64,000 nt of DNA from Bythopirellula sp041737835 (GCA_041737835.1 JBGSQY010000001.1), one strand, 5' to 3'; shown: positions 1-8,720, counted from the first letter of the stretch. Numbers and translations: made by a program. Notes: generated from the letters alone by a model not told the origin.

Positions 1-90
1 CCCTGAAAGACGATCAGGTTGATAGGTCGGATGTGTAAGTGCAGTAATGCATTCAGCTAACCGATACTAATGGACGAACGCTTGGCCGCA
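1..90 (+). rRNA. 23S rRNA, 3' end (partial)
   Basis: The first ~90 bases match the conserved 3' end of bacterial 23S rRNA, including the stretch 'gctaaccgatactaatgg' near position 57-74. The gene begins before the window. The exact 3' end is an estimate, because the terminal helix partner is outside the window. A roughly 190-base spacer without a tRNA gene separates it from the 5S gene. Confidence 0.9.
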
Positions 91-280
91 TTTATTCAAC
101 GCTCTCAGAGAATCGATCTGAGGACAAAGGTAAATTGCGGACTTGGGTTACAAACCCTTTTGAAGGGTAAATAAAGAAGCTTCGGCTTCCTTTTGGAATC
201 TGCAATTCCGCAATTTCAACCGCTCTTACGATTCAACACCAAATTCAAGGGTGTGGTGCTTACCAGTGCCACATTCTTCT

Positions 281-388
281 TTGGCGACCATACCGCCTGG
301 TGGATACACCTGTTCCCATTCCGAACACAGTAGTTAAGCACCTCGGGCCGATGATAGTGAGTGTACTCGCGAAAGTAGGTATCGCCAA
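281..388 (+). rRNA. rrf: 5S rRNA
   Basis: This is a complete 5S gene of about 108 bases. The ends TTGGCGA (281-287) and TCGCCAA (382-388) pair as helix I, and the core 'ccattccgaacacagtagttaag' region (316-338) is the universally conserved 5S loop. It follows the 23S gene in the usual 23S-5S order. A second, decayed copy lies at 1972-2088. Confidence 0.93.
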
Positions 389-395
389 TTTATAG

Positions 396-432
396 ACCCT
401 CTGTCGGGACATCCCGGCAGAGGGTTTTTTTA
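396..432 (+). terminator. Rho-independent terminator of the rRNA operon
   Basis: A GC-rich hairpin has arms 396-408 and 413-425 with a 4-base loop, followed by a run of seven T. It sits 8 bases after the 5S gene. Near-identical hairpins recur at 2117 and 4414. Confidence 0.9.
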
Positions 433-543
433 TGGACTCCCGCTTACAGTGGGGGTATCCTAAAAATTCAGTGGGCGATCCTGAGAAATTCATTTCTTGT
501 GCTGCAGGTTTTGCCTAGCCTCGCAAGTTTCGGAGTTTGGCGC

Positions 544-2022
544 ATGCGACTATTCACGTTTGCAATCTCAATTGCATTTCTACTTACGAGTCAGTCATTT
601 AGCCAAGTTGTTATTAATTCGCCTCCGACTGTTATTCCCTTTCAAGGTTCTTATCCCATTGAAGACGGAACGATTTTAAACGCATACGAAGGCGCGGAAA
701 TTCATGCCAGACTTGGCATACAAGATGGTACTCTCAATTTGCTTGGAGCCGATCTCAGTCAAGGTGTTACTGCGAACAGCGGAGCTACTATTAACATCTA
801 CGATGGCAACATTAGTGCCTTCTCCGATTTCTTGATGAGTACAGGGTCAACTACAACCATGCGCGGGGGGCGATTTAGCCGGACACTCTTAAAGCAATTA
901 GACGCCACGTTGATTATGGAAGGCGTTGACTTTGCTCTCAACGGGATTCCAATACCAGGTCTTGCATCACTCGGCGATGAAATTTCGATAGCAATTCCGG
1001 ATGACACACTTTTCTCGGGTGTGTTTGCTAATGGCGCTCCATTCACATTTACGAGAAATGGGTCTTCTGGTGATCGGTTCTATGGCGAAGTTATTCTCCG
1101 CCAGACGTCCCTTCCCGCGTTTAATTCTGTCGTAAATGTGCCGGCTGACACTATGCCTACTGGGGTGCTATTTGGCCAAACGCTTAATGTGTCTACGGGT
1201 GCCAAGTTGCCCGAGGCGATGAACGCGGCACCTGGCAGTCGGGTAAATTTTGAGGGTGGAGATGCTGGTTTATTCGAGCTCAATGGGGCACGGGCCGATG
1301 TCAACTCTGGTAATGTTTGGAATTTACGTGCTTACGCCACCTCTACTATTCATATTAACGGTGGCATGACCTCACAGATTTCTGCAGGCGACGATTCAAC
1401 TGTTGTCGTGAACGGTGGCACGATTGGAACGCTCAATGTAGCTCCCAATAATGATGTTCGAGTTAACGGAGGAGTTGTTGAACGGCTCAGATTTTTGCGA
1501 TCGGGGGCGACGGCCATAATGCATGATGGCGTGATCACTGAACAGGTAACTCTAGTCGGTGGATCGAAGTTCCATATTCTTGGAGGTACTATTGAGCGAT
1601 CTTTGAATATTCCATCAGGTGCGGAAGTTATTCTTAGTGGTGGCTTGGTCGCCCAAAACGAAAGCGCCTCCATCAATGCTTCTCCTGGCGCTGAGCTTTC
1701 ACTTCGGGGTCGGCAATTTACACTCGGAGGTCAACCGATTCTGGGACTGAGCCAGCCCGGTGACTCGATCATACTCTCTGATAGACCAGATCAAATGCTC
1801 GACGCAGTCCTCGCCGATGGCTCACCATTAAGCCTTTACGTGGGCACTATTTTTCCGCCTCAGCAATTTCCTATACGCGACCGTATTTCTTCTCTCAGCA
1901 TCCTCAGATTAACATTGATCCCAGAACCAACAACTCTATGCTTGGCCATTATTGGAATCATGTTCAGTAAATTGGGCCGTTGTCGATATGGCGCCTGTTC
2001 CCATTCCGAACACAGTAGTTAA
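544..2022 (+). CDS. PEP-CTERM domain protein, repetitive secreted protein
   Basis: A 492-residue secreted protein. I chose ATG 544 because GGAG lies about 9 bases upstream and the first ~21 residues form a signal peptide (MRLFTFAISIAFLLTSQSFS). The body has irregular repeats of about 20 residues ending in NGG or similar, such as HINGGM, VVNGGT, RVNGGV and ILGGTI, which suggests a right-handed beta-helix or other beta-solenoid. The C-terminus has a PEP-CTERM sorting signal, IPEPTTLCLAIIGI, then basic residues; in other bacteria exosortase cleaves this signal. Oddly, the last eight residues and the stop are read from the core of a degenerate 5S rRNA copy. The gene lies between two 5S copies and looks more AT-rich than its neighbours, so it may have been inserted here. 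The substrate is unknown. Confidence 0.8.
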   Translation: MRLFTFAISIAFLLTSQSFSQVVINSPPTVIPFQGSYPIEDGTILNAYEGAEIHARLGIQDGTLNLLGADLSQGVTANSGATINIYDGNISAFSDFLMSTGSTTTMRGGRFSRTLLKQLDATLIMEGVDFALNGIPIPGLASLGDEISIAIPDDTLFSGVFANGAPFTFTRNGSSGDRFYGEVILRQTSLPAFNSVVNVPADTMPTGVLFGQTLNVSTGAKLPEAMNAAPGSRVNFEGGDAGLFELNGARADVNSGNVWNLRAYATSTIHINGGMTSQISAGDDSTVVVNGGTIGTLNVAPNNDVRVNGGVVERLRFLRSGATAIMHDGVITEQVTLVGGSKFHILGGTIERSLNIPSGAEVILSGGLVAQNESASINASPGAELSLRGRQFTLGGQPILGLSQPGDSIILSDRPDQMLDAVLADGSPLSLYVGTIFPPQQFPIRDRISSLSILRLTLIPEPTTLCLAIIGIMFSKLGRCRYGACSHSEHSS

Positions 2023-2088
2023 GCACCTCGGGCCGATGATAGTGAGTGGCCACAAGTTTAAGGAATGGGCAAAAGAAAGTACCGCCAA
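1972..2088 (+). pseudogene. Degenerate second copy of 5S rRNA
   Basis: Bases 1994-2048 are identical over 55 nt to bases 309-363 of the 5S gene. The ends are recognisable but decayed (TTGGG... and ...CCGCCAA), the internal 'tactcgc' helix is replaced by unrelated sequence, and helix I no longer pairs well. It is followed by a copy of the 5S terminator. It overlaps the 3' end of the PEP-CTERM gene and supplies that gene's stop codon. Confidence 0.85.
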
Positions 2089-2116
2089 TTTCAGCTTTGT
2101 CTGATTTGCTGCCCCC

Positions 2117-2147
2117 CTCTGTCGGGACAGCCTGGCAGAGATTTTTG
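2117..2147 (+). terminator. Copy of the 5S terminator behind the 5S pseudogene
   Basis: The hairpin ctctgtcggga...gcctggcagag is followed by a T-rich tract. The arms and loop closely match the terminator at 396-432, and the sequence after it (ttatgacagtcgc) resembles that after the first copy (ttatggactcccgc). It is part of the same duplication, and the stem now has a mismatch. Confidence 0.7.
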
Positions 2148-2199
2148 TTATGACAGTCGCTTCTTATTTCCTTTGATCTCGCCCACAATTGTGGCTGTG

Positions 2200-3273
2200 A
2201 TGCTCTCCCTCTACTACGAACAATTCGCCGGACCACTCAAGCTCGGTCATTTGCCTAGTCCTGTTCCCGCGGACGATGGCGTCGTCATTGAAGTCCGTGC
2301 GTGCGGCGTTTGCCGCAGCGATTGGCATGGTTGGCAGGGGCATGATGCGGATATCAAGTCGCTGCCGCATGTGCCGGGACATGAATTCGCGGGCATCGTT
2401 GCCGAGGTGGGCAACTCGGTTCGGCATTGGCAAGTTGGCGATCGTGTGACGATTCCGTTCGTGGCCGGCTGCGGGCATTGCCCCGAATGCGAGTCGGGTA
2501 ACCAACAGGTTTGCGACAATCAGTTTCAGCCGGGCTTCACCGCTTGGGGAGCCTTTGCCGAGCGCGTGGCAGTTCGCTATGCGGATGGCAATCTCGTGCG
2601 ACTCCCCGAGGAACTCGATTTTGTCTCGGCCGCGAGTTTGGGTTGCCGGGTGAGCACGGCTTATCGAGCCGTCGTGTTGCAAGGCAAATTGCAGCCGGAG
2701 CAATGGGTGGCCGTGCATGGTTGCGGTGGGCTAGGTCTGTCGGCCATCATGATCGCGGTCGCTCTTGGTGCCCGTGTGATTGGCATCGATATCCACCCTG
2801 TCGCGCTCGAATTGGCGAAATCGTTGGGAGCGACGGCCGTGATCGATGCTTCAAAAGCTAACGAAGTTCCCCAACAGATCCACGAATTGACGGGACGGGG
2901 TGCCGATCTTTCGCTGGATACGCTCGGCAGCCAGATCACCTGTGCGAATTCGATCCGCTGTTTACGCAAGCGCGGCCGGCACGTACAAGTGGGACTACTG
3001 GTGGGCGACGATGCCTCGCCGCGCGTGCCGTTGGAACTGGCATTGTCGCGTGAGCTGGAAATCGTCGGCAGCCACGGTTTGCAGGCGTCGTACTATCCGG
3101 AATTGTTTCGACTGATCACAGCAGGAAAGCTCGATCCCGCGCGGCTGATTCGCCGCACGGTCTCACTGGCAGAAATTCCCACCGTGCTCGCCGAAATGAG
3201 CACTTTCACTGGCGTCGGTATGGCCATTGTTGATCGTTTCGACAAATTACGGCAGCCGATTCGTCGCGTTTGA
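2200..3273 (+). CDS. Zinc-dependent alcohol dehydrogenase family protein
   Basis: A 357-residue medium-chain dehydrogenase/reductase that would oxidise or reduce an alcohol/aldehyde pair with NAD(P). Catalytic-zinc ligands are visible at Cys38 (GVCRSDWHGW) and His61-Glu62 (GHEFAG). The structural-zinc loop carries Cys91, 94, 97 and 105. The Rossmann glycines (GCGGLG) lie near residue 174. The open frame extends upstream into the 5S pseudogene. I chose ATG 2200 because the protein homologous to the family starts there (MLSLYYEQFAG). The length is normal for the family. The substrate cannot be told from sequence. It is monocistronic, with a hairpin at its stop codon. Confidence 0.9.
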   Translation: MLSLYYEQFAGPLKLGHLPSPVPADDGVVIEVRACGVCRSDWHGWQGHDADIKSLPHVPGHEFAGIVAEVGNSVRHWQVGDRVTIPFVAGCGHCPECESGNQQVCDNQFQPGFTAWGAFAERVAVRYADGNLVRLPEELDFVSAASLGCRVSTAYRAVVLQGKLQPEQWVAVHGCGGLGLSAIMIAVALGARVIGIDIHPVALELAKSLGATAVIDASKANEVPQQIHELTGRGADLSLDTLGSQITCANSIRCLRKRGRHVQVGLLVGDDASPRVPLELALSRELEIVGSHGLQASYYPELFRLITAGKLDPARLIRRTVSLAEIPTVLAEMSTFTGVGMAIVDRFDKLRQPIRRV

Positions 3274-3305
3274 TCATCGATGTTTCCTCTCATTATCGAG
3301 GATCA
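3271..3305 (+). terminator. Possible hairpin terminator after the dehydrogenase
   Basis: The arms tgatcatcgat (3271-3281) and atcgaggatca (3295-3305) pair at 10 of 11 positions and include the stop codon. There is no T tract, so factor-independent termination is doubtful. Confidence 0.3.
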
Positions 3306-3701
3306 CGCATGCTACTAGTCATTAGTTGGCAGCCCATTGAAGCAATGTGACAATATCATGGCCATGTGCAATCTCATCATTCATAGGCGTGATTCCATAA
3401 TTTAGGCCTCTCTGAGTGGGTAAAACTTCCCATTTTGTAGCCGACTGACATGTCAGTATGCACTATGAGGCACACATCGTAATGCTCATAGTGGCCAATA
3501 CTTACGGTGAATTGGCCTCCAGTGGTGCGAATCTCCATGAGATTGATGGCTTCTTCGACTCGAAAGTTTCGCAGATTTTTCACGTACTTTTGACGGGGAT
3601 TGGTATCCTAATAGTCGGCGGGCTACGTTTATTGCAACGTCTGTAGGGCAAAACTAGTCTGCCGCTTTTCAACTTATCTTCAATGATTGTCGGAGGGTCT
3701 A
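3306..3701. other. Intergenic region, no convincing gene
   Basis: About 400 bases are without a credible gene; short frames on both strands lack ribosome binding sites and family resemblance. It contains a perfect 14-base palindrome, ACTGACATGTCAGT, at 3444-3457, which could be an operator for a dimeric regulator. Bases 3692-3696 (GGAGG) are the ribosome binding site of the next gene. Confidence 0.5.
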
Positions 3702-4376
3702 ATGCAACGAGTCACTTCTTTGATAGCCATAGCGGCACTTCTTTTCTGCTCAGTCCAAGGATCAGCGCAAACAGCTGTTTTCGACTTCGAAGATGGAACC
3801 GATCAAGGTTTCGGCACAGGCTTTGGGAATGATGGTTCGGCCTCTTTTCCAATTGTCAATATTGGCGGCAGCTTACGCATGGAAGTAACAGACAACGCCT
3901 CGTTCCAGCAGGCGGGGCGCGAAACGAGCAATCCAGCCGATCCGTGGTATGTGGCGCTGCAGGCGGCTGCCGCCAACGAATCACTCGCTACGTTCAGCTA
4001 CGATTGGTACATCGATACCTCGCTGGCTCCCGGCACCAATGGCACGTTCCTGCAACTCGGCTCCTATATCAATTCGGGCAGTGGTTACTATGCACAGAAC
4101 TTTCCGGGTGCCGGAAAGGAAGTTGAACTGGATGGCACACAACTCGCCAGCGGTCAGGTTTTCTCCGGTACTGTCTCATTTACCTTCGCCTCAGTGGGAT
4201 ATGACATTCCGGCCGCGGACACCTTCTTCCGGCCTGGGGTCATCTCCAATGGGGATGGCACCGGCGTGAAGATTTACTACGACAACATCCGGATTTCTGT
4301 TGTTCCGGAGCCGGTTTCTCTGGCCCTGTTGGCTCTGTCAGTGCCAGCGTTGTTGGTCCGTCGACGTGGATCGTGA
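3702..4376 (+). CDS. PEP-CTERM domain protein
   Basis: A 224-residue secreted protein. ATG 3702 is preceded by a strong GGAGG six bases upstream and opens a signal peptide ending near GSAQT. The middle (VFDFEDGTDQGFGTGFGN...) resembles beta-sandwich, LamG-like planctomycete PEP-CTERM proteins. The C-terminus is a textbook PEP-CTERM: VVPEPVSLALLALSVPALLV followed by RRRGS. The protein should go to the cell envelope through an exosortase, which is not in this window. Apart from the sorting signal I can assign no function. Confidence 0.88.
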   Translation: MQRVTSLIAIAALLFCSVQGSAQTAVFDFEDGTDQGFGTGFGNDGSASFPIVNIGGSLRMEVTDNASFQQAGRETSNPADPWYVALQAAAANESLATFSYDWYIDTSLAPGTNGTFLQLGSYINSGSGYYAQNFPGAGKEVELDGTQLASGQVFSGTVSFTFASVGYDIPAADTFFRPGVISNGDGTGVKIYYDNIRISVVPEPVSLALLALSVPALLVRRRGS

Positions 4377-4413
4377 AACGATTCCTTTGAAGGATTCGTA
4401 AAATCATTCTTTG

Positions 4414-4448
4414 CCTCCTGTCGGGACACCCCGGCAGGAGGTTTTTTT
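4414..4448 (+). terminator. Rho-independent terminator
   Basis: A perfect GC-rich hairpin (cctcctgtcggg/cccggcaggagg) is followed by seven T. Its inner stem and loop are almost the same as those of the rRNA terminator at 396. Confidence 0.9.
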
Positions 4449-4566
4449 GTTTAAGTCTGCAATGCCAGCACGATTCTTGATCTTCTCTGGCTTGAGCCAA
4501 ATCGCTACGATTCCCGGCCGCGCGGTAACCTGTTCTCTGACCCCCGACCTCTGAACTCTTCCTTTC

Positions 4567-5307
4567 ATGGCCCTCAATCCGCTCGCTCCGATTACGGATT
4601 ATCAGTCGACGTTGAACCGGCTTTTCTGGTTCACGACGGCGGCTGCGCTGGGGGCGGTGTGGCTGTTGCGGCACTATTTGCCAGCCGTTGAAGCGGCGTT
4701 GAGCCGGGTCGATTTCGAGTTGCAGACCGGGGCGGGAAAGTTGCTGCCCATGCCCGGCGGATATTTGATCCCCGCCGTTGCGGTGGGGTTGATGTCGCGG
4801 ATCTTTCGCATTCACAGCCAGATAGGTCATTGGCTAGGGATACGTGAGCGGTTCGAGATCGACGTGATTCTCAAGGAACTCGCCGAGCGGGTGGGGGTCG
4901 ACGTCGATTTGATCTCCGAAGAACAATGGGTGGAACAGCGTTACGATCTGATGCGGAACGGCTTCTATCATTTTGCCAACACACGTTCCCCGCAAATCGA
5001 TGAGCATCTCATATTGCAAGCTCTCGATTTGTGGTCTTGGTTTTGGATTGTGTTGGAAGCGGCATTCGTCTTTGTTGTAACAGGCTTGGTGCTCGTTGCC
5101 CTGCAAGTTCACGAACCGGGCTTGATGACGTTTGGTGGCGCGCTGATGCTGGCCGTGATCGGCCTGCCGGCGATACGTTTTCAATGCAAGATTTACGCGA
5201 TCGCGCAAGTCCGCGCGATATTGGCTGACCCCGTGCGCGAAGCCATGGTTCGCGAAGTCTTTGCTTCTCTGGGTGCCAAGTCAATTCCTCGCCGCCGCGC
5301 GGCTTGA
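4567..5307 (+). CDS. Predicted integral membrane protein, unknown function
   Basis: A 246-residue protein I do not recognise. Hydrophobic segments lie near residues 18-36, 62-78 (GGYLIPAVAVGLMS), 155-178 (FWIVLEAAFVFVVTGLVLVAL) and 184-200, giving about four membrane spans. The loop between spans 2 and 3 is hydrophilic and about 75 residues long. The C-terminus is basic (IPRRRAA). It stands alone between a terminator and the SET-domain gene. A signalling or structural role cannot be decided. Confidence 0.75.
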   Translation: MALNPLAPITDYQSTLNRLFWFTTAAALGAVWLLRHYLPAVEAALSRVDFELQTGAGKLLPMPGGYLIPAVAVGLMSRIFRIHSQIGHWLGIRERFEIDVILKELAERVGVDVDLISEEQWVEQRYDLMRNGFYHFANTRSPQIDEHLILQALDLWSWFWIVLEAAFVFVVTGLVLVALQVHEPGLMTFGGALMLAVIGLPAIRFQCKIYAIAQVRAILADPVREAMVREVFASLGAKSIPRRRAA

Positions 5308-5358
5308 ACGATTCTTTATTTGTTCAACTTTGGTTGACGCGGCCTTCATGAAATTTTC

Positions 5359-5958
5359 ATGCTTGGCTCATTCCCCAAGCGGCGGCGATTTTGTAAATTA
5401 ACGTCAGCCAAGCAAGAGGCGGTTTGGCAAGTTTATTTGGCAAGCGTCAGCAGGGAAGCGGGAAGAAACGTCGTGAGCGTAACGAAGCAGAGAAAAGACT
5501 CTTTATTTGTCGGCAAACTAGATTCAATCGGCGTGGCTAAATGCGCGGTGGGCCGCTGCGTGGTGGCTACCAAGACCATTCGTGCCAAAGCACCCGTGGG
5601 TCGCGTGACCGGCAAAGTCATTCAGGATGCCGAGTATGGCTCGTCCTATTGCATGGACTTGAGCGACGGCACGACTCTCGAACCAGCCGCACCGTTTCGC
5701 TTTCTGAATCATGCCTGCGAGCCTAACTGCGAGTTGGTACTCTGGAAAGTTCCCAAGACGGGGAAAAAATATTCCCTGGAGATTTGGGTCCATACGCTTA
5801 GAAAAATCAACGAAGGTGAAGAGCTGACCATCGACTACGGCTGGACCGCCGACATGGCCATTCCATGTCAGTGCGATTCTCCCAACTGCCGCGAATGGGT
5901 AGTCGCTGAGGAAGAACTTCATCTGATTAAGAAACGCCGCCGCAAGACGCCGAAATAG
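5359..5958 (+). CDS. SET domain-containing protein (putative protein lysine methyltransferase)
   Basis: SET-domain enzymes transfer methyl groups from S-adenosylmethionine to protein lysines. Numbered from ATG 5359 (199 residues), the motifs are FLNHACEPNCEL (115-126, the NHxCxPN signature), EELTIDYGW (154-162, the ELxxDY signature) and a post-SET cysteine cluster, PCQCDSPNC (169-177). The N-terminal flank reads poorly as protein. GTG 5473, with GGAAG upstream, could be the true start and still leaves the whole SET core. The C-terminal tail is lysine/arginine-rich. No histone-like or ribosomal target is adjacent. SET proteins are best known from eukaryotes but occur sporadically in bacteria. 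Family certain, target unknown. Confidence 0.85.
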   Translation: MLGSFPKRRRFCKLTSAKQEAVWQVYLASVSREAGRNVVSVTKQRKDSLFVGKLDSIGVAKCAVGRCVVATKTIRAKAPVGRVTGKVIQDAEYGSSYCMDLSDGTTLEPAAPFRFLNHACEPNCELVLWKVPKTGKKYSLEIWVHTLRKINEGEELTIDYGWTADMAIPCQCDSPNCREWVVAEEELHLIKKRRRKTPK

Positions 5959-6050
5959 TTTCGTTGCGGCTAATTGCATTCTGCTCGCGCGGACCTCATA
6001 ATTGCGGCGGGTTGTCTTTTCATTACACCGTCGACTTATGGGAGCATGTC

Positions 6051-6863
6051 ATGCGCCAGCGTAGCGGGGCCATCAATCCGGCTCAACTCGTGATCTTTGC
6101 GGGGATGGCGATTCTTTGCGTGGTCTTGCTCGCCAACGCCTACAAGTTTTTTGTGCCGTCGGCTTACACAATCGACAAGACCGACGTTGTTGAAGCGCTA
6201 GAAGTGATGAAGGGGGTATCGCCGCTGCGTAAGAATGGCGTGCCGCTCGCGCAAGCGGAGTCGCTACGTGGTGGCGGCAGCTCGCGGTTGGTGGTGACTC
6301 ACCCCGCGTTGGATGGCGCCTTTGAACTTGCCACGGGGAAAGTGAGCCATGGTTTTGTCGCCGGCAAATTGCCGCTCGATAAGATGCTGCATTTGGCCGT
6401 TAATGCGAACGAGATCGTTGTTACATGCGATGGGCAACCCGTGCAGGCCGTGCTGCTTGTCCCGCGGACGGAAACTAATCCGCTACGGGTCGATGCCGTT
6501 TCGCCCGATCCCGAAGTCGACATTGTTTCCACGTTGTTTACCAATCAAACATTGCTGCCCGCTCCCGCGGGAAAGACAACTCCCGGCAAGTTTGTGAGCA
6601 ACAACGGCATGTCGGTCGACACGGGCCTGGATATGGGAAAGACCGGTGCGGTGAGCTTGGGCGAAGCCTTGGAACTCGCGTTCACGATTGATCCACTATC
6701 TAGCGCGTGGGTGGAAATGCCGCGAACCGTGCGGCTGCAGCATACCGCCGTGGGTTCCGAAGATCTGCTCTTGGGGATTCTGATCCCACGCACTACGCCT
6801 GGCACGGGTCCGTATAAAGTGACGATGTTCGGCGAAGAAGTGGCGTCGATTCCGCGGAAGTAG
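6051..6863 (+). CDS. Membrane-anchored protein, unknown function
   Basis: A 270-residue protein I do not recognise. ATG 6051 follows GGAG at 6041-6044; the longer open frame upstream looks non-coding. One membrane segment lies at about residues 10-30 (LVIFAGMAILCVVLLANAY). The rest is probably outside the cytoplasm, beta-rich and low in cysteine. It may be an envelope structural protein of the planctomycete type. It stands as a single gene. Confidence 0.7.
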   Translation: MRQRSGAINPAQLVIFAGMAILCVVLLANAYKFFVPSAYTIDKTDVVEALEVMKGVSPLRKNGVPLAQAESLRGGGSSRLVVTHPALDGAFELATGKVSHGFVAGKLPLDKMLHLAVNANEIVVTCDGQPVQAVLLVPRTETNPLRVDAVSPDPEVDIVSTLFTNQTLLPAPAGKTTPGKFVSNNGMSVDTGLDMGKTGAVSLGEALELAFTIDPLSSAWVEMPRTVRLQHTAVGSEDLLLGILIPRTTPGTGPYKVTMFGEEVASIPRK

Positions 6864-7048
6864 CAGATATTTAATAGCCGACTGCCGTTCACAATTTACT
6901 TATGAGCAAAGGTAAATTTGCCTTATCAGGCCGCAAATATCGACTCGAAGGGGATTGCTCCGCGGCACGCCGATTGCCCGGTGATTAGACTAGAAGTGGT
7001 ACAATTGAGTGACCTTGCTTGTAGTCAAATTACGCAAGATTCGGCGAT

Positions 7049-8329
7049 ATGGATTCAAACGTATTTATCGAACTTGGCGTTGCTCTCGGCCTTGGTCTAT
7101 TGGTCGGGATGCAACGCGAATGGAAGGATTCCGGTGTCGCGGGAGTTCGTACATTTACGCTCATCACCCTGCTGGGTGGTCTGCTGAGCAATCTCGATGA
7201 AGGTGTAGCCCCTTGGGCCATCGCGGCGGGGATGCTCGCCGTTGCTGCATTGTTGGTACTCGCCAATCTGGCCAAGCTCAAGGGCGGCGAAACACATTTG
7301 GGCCTGACGACCGAAGCCGCCGCGCTGCTGATGTATGGCGTTGGCGCAGCGGCTGGCCAAGGTCTGATCGTGCCAGCCGTCGTTGTCGGGGGCGCCACCG
7401 CGGTGCTGTTGCACTGGAAACAGCCAATCCATTCGTTCATCGATTCGATGGGCGAGAGCGATTTGAAAGGTGTCGTGCAGCTTGCCCTGATTGGGCTCGT
7501 TATTCTGCCGATCCTACCTGACGAAACTTACGGTCCTTATGATGTCCTGAATCCTTTTCGCATCTGGCGGATGGTGGTGCTGATAGTCGGGATCAGCATG
7601 TGTGCGTACGTCGTTCAACGGATGATGGGCGAGCGAATTGGCGCGATTCTGGGTGGCCTGTTGGGCGGATTGATTTCCAGCACCGCGACGACCGTCAGTT
7701 ATGCACGCCGTACGGCCAGTCAAAATGATACGGCGTGGCTGGGGGCACTCGTCATCATGTTGGCGAGCACCGTCGTCAATGCGCGAGCTTTGTTTGAAAT
7801 TGGCGTCGTGGCCCCCCAACTTATATCCCATGTGTTGCCGCCTCTCGCGATTTTGGCTGTAGTGATGAGCGTCATCTGTGGAGCCTTGTACTACTTCGCG
7901 CGAGGTCAAACGATTGAGGAATCAACCAACGAAAACCCAGCCCAATTGAAAGCTGCGATCGCGTTTGGGTTGCTCTATGCGGCCATTCTTTTCATCGTGG
8001 CCATGGTCCGCGACCAATTCGGTGACCGCGCGCTGTATGCTGTTGCCGTCGTTTCAGGTCTCACCGACATGGATGCGATCACGCTTTCCACGGCTGAAAT
8101 GTATCGCGAAGATCGCATCGATGGCTCGACAAGCTGGCGAATCATTTTGATCGCGATGCTCGCCAATTTGGTTTTCAAGGCGGGCGCCGTGGCGATGCTT
8201 GGTTCGCGCAAGCTCACGTGGTTGATTGTTGTCGTGTTCGGCATCACACTCGGAGCGGGCGTCGCCCTACTTCTCGTATGGCCCGATTGGACCATCGAAG
8301 CTTTTGGGAACGCACAACCCAAAACATAG
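7049..8329 (+). CDS. MgtC/SapB family membrane protein with DUF4010
   Basis: A 426-residue polytopic membrane protein. The N-terminal third matches MgtC/SapB-type proteins (GVALGLGLLVGMQREW then GVRTFTLITLLGG near residues 8-46). The rest matches DUF4010, with a glycine-rich GAILGGLLGGLISSTATTVS segment and VSGLTDMDAITLS near residue 335. About eleven hydrophobic segments are visible. The family is poorly characterised; MgtC itself is linked to magnesium limitation and acid survival, but that role should not be assumed here. Confidence 0.9.
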   Translation: MDSNVFIELGVALGLGLLVGMQREWKDSGVAGVRTFTLITLLGGLLSNLDEGVAPWAIAAGMLAVAALLVLANLAKLKGGETHLGLTTEAAALLMYGVGAAAGQGLIVPAVVVGGATAVLLHWKQPIHSFIDSMGESDLKGVVQLALIGLVILPILPDETYGPYDVLNPFRIWRMVVLIVGISMCAYVVQRMMGERIGAILGGLLGGLISSTATTVSYARRTASQNDTAWLGALVIMLASTVVNARALFEIGVVAPQLISHVLPPLAILAVVMSVICGALYYFARGQTIEESTNENPAQLKAAIAFGLLYAAILFIVAMVRDQFGDRALYAVAVVSGLTDMDAITLSTAEMYREDRIDGSTSWRIILIAMLANLVFKAGAVAMLGSRKLTWLIVVVFGITLGAGVALLLVWPDWTIEAFGNAQPKT

Positions 8330-8444
8330 CGTAGGTATCCGTCATAATCCGTACACATGGATCAGACCTGTTTGCGCAATGCACGGACGGTCCCCGAGTC
8401 GAAGCTATGCTTAAGGAGCCAGAATCACTTAAGGAATGCCACCC

Positions 8445-8720
8445 ATGTCATACGCACAAGATTGGAAAGCACTTTTTACTGATTGGCCCGCGGGGATTCC
8501 CAGTCGTGGGATCGTGACCAACTCATTGAACGAGCAGATGCCGTTCAAAGGTTTTATGGTCAAAGGTGACATGCTGTTCCTCGAGCGGACTAACCCCGAT
8601 GCGATGGGGGGCCGGTTCATTTTTTTGAACTTTGGCGGTATCGACTCGGTGAAGCTCATTGATCCCGTCAAGGAATCCGACATAGCGGCCGCTGGGTTCA
8701 CAGGTAAGTTCGCGAAGTAA
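8445..8720 (+). CDS. Small conserved-looking hypothetical protein
   Basis: A 91-residue soluble protein (MSYAQDWKALFTDWPAG...). AAGGA at 8431-8435 is well spaced from ATG 8445 but abuts ATG 8436, so I prefer 8445. It has no signal peptide or membrane segment and a mixed alpha/beta composition with GRFIFLNFGGIDSVKL in the middle. I do not recognise the family. Confidence 0.65.
   Translation: MSYAQDWKALFTDWPAGIPSRGIVTNSLNEQMPFKGFMVKGDMLFLERTNPDAMGGRFIFLNFGGIDSVKLIDPVKESDIAAAGFTGKFAK

Noticed and set aside
2065..2199. N-terminal extension of the alcohol dehydrogenase
   Set aside because: It is read from the 5S pseudogene and terminator; the family starts at 2200.
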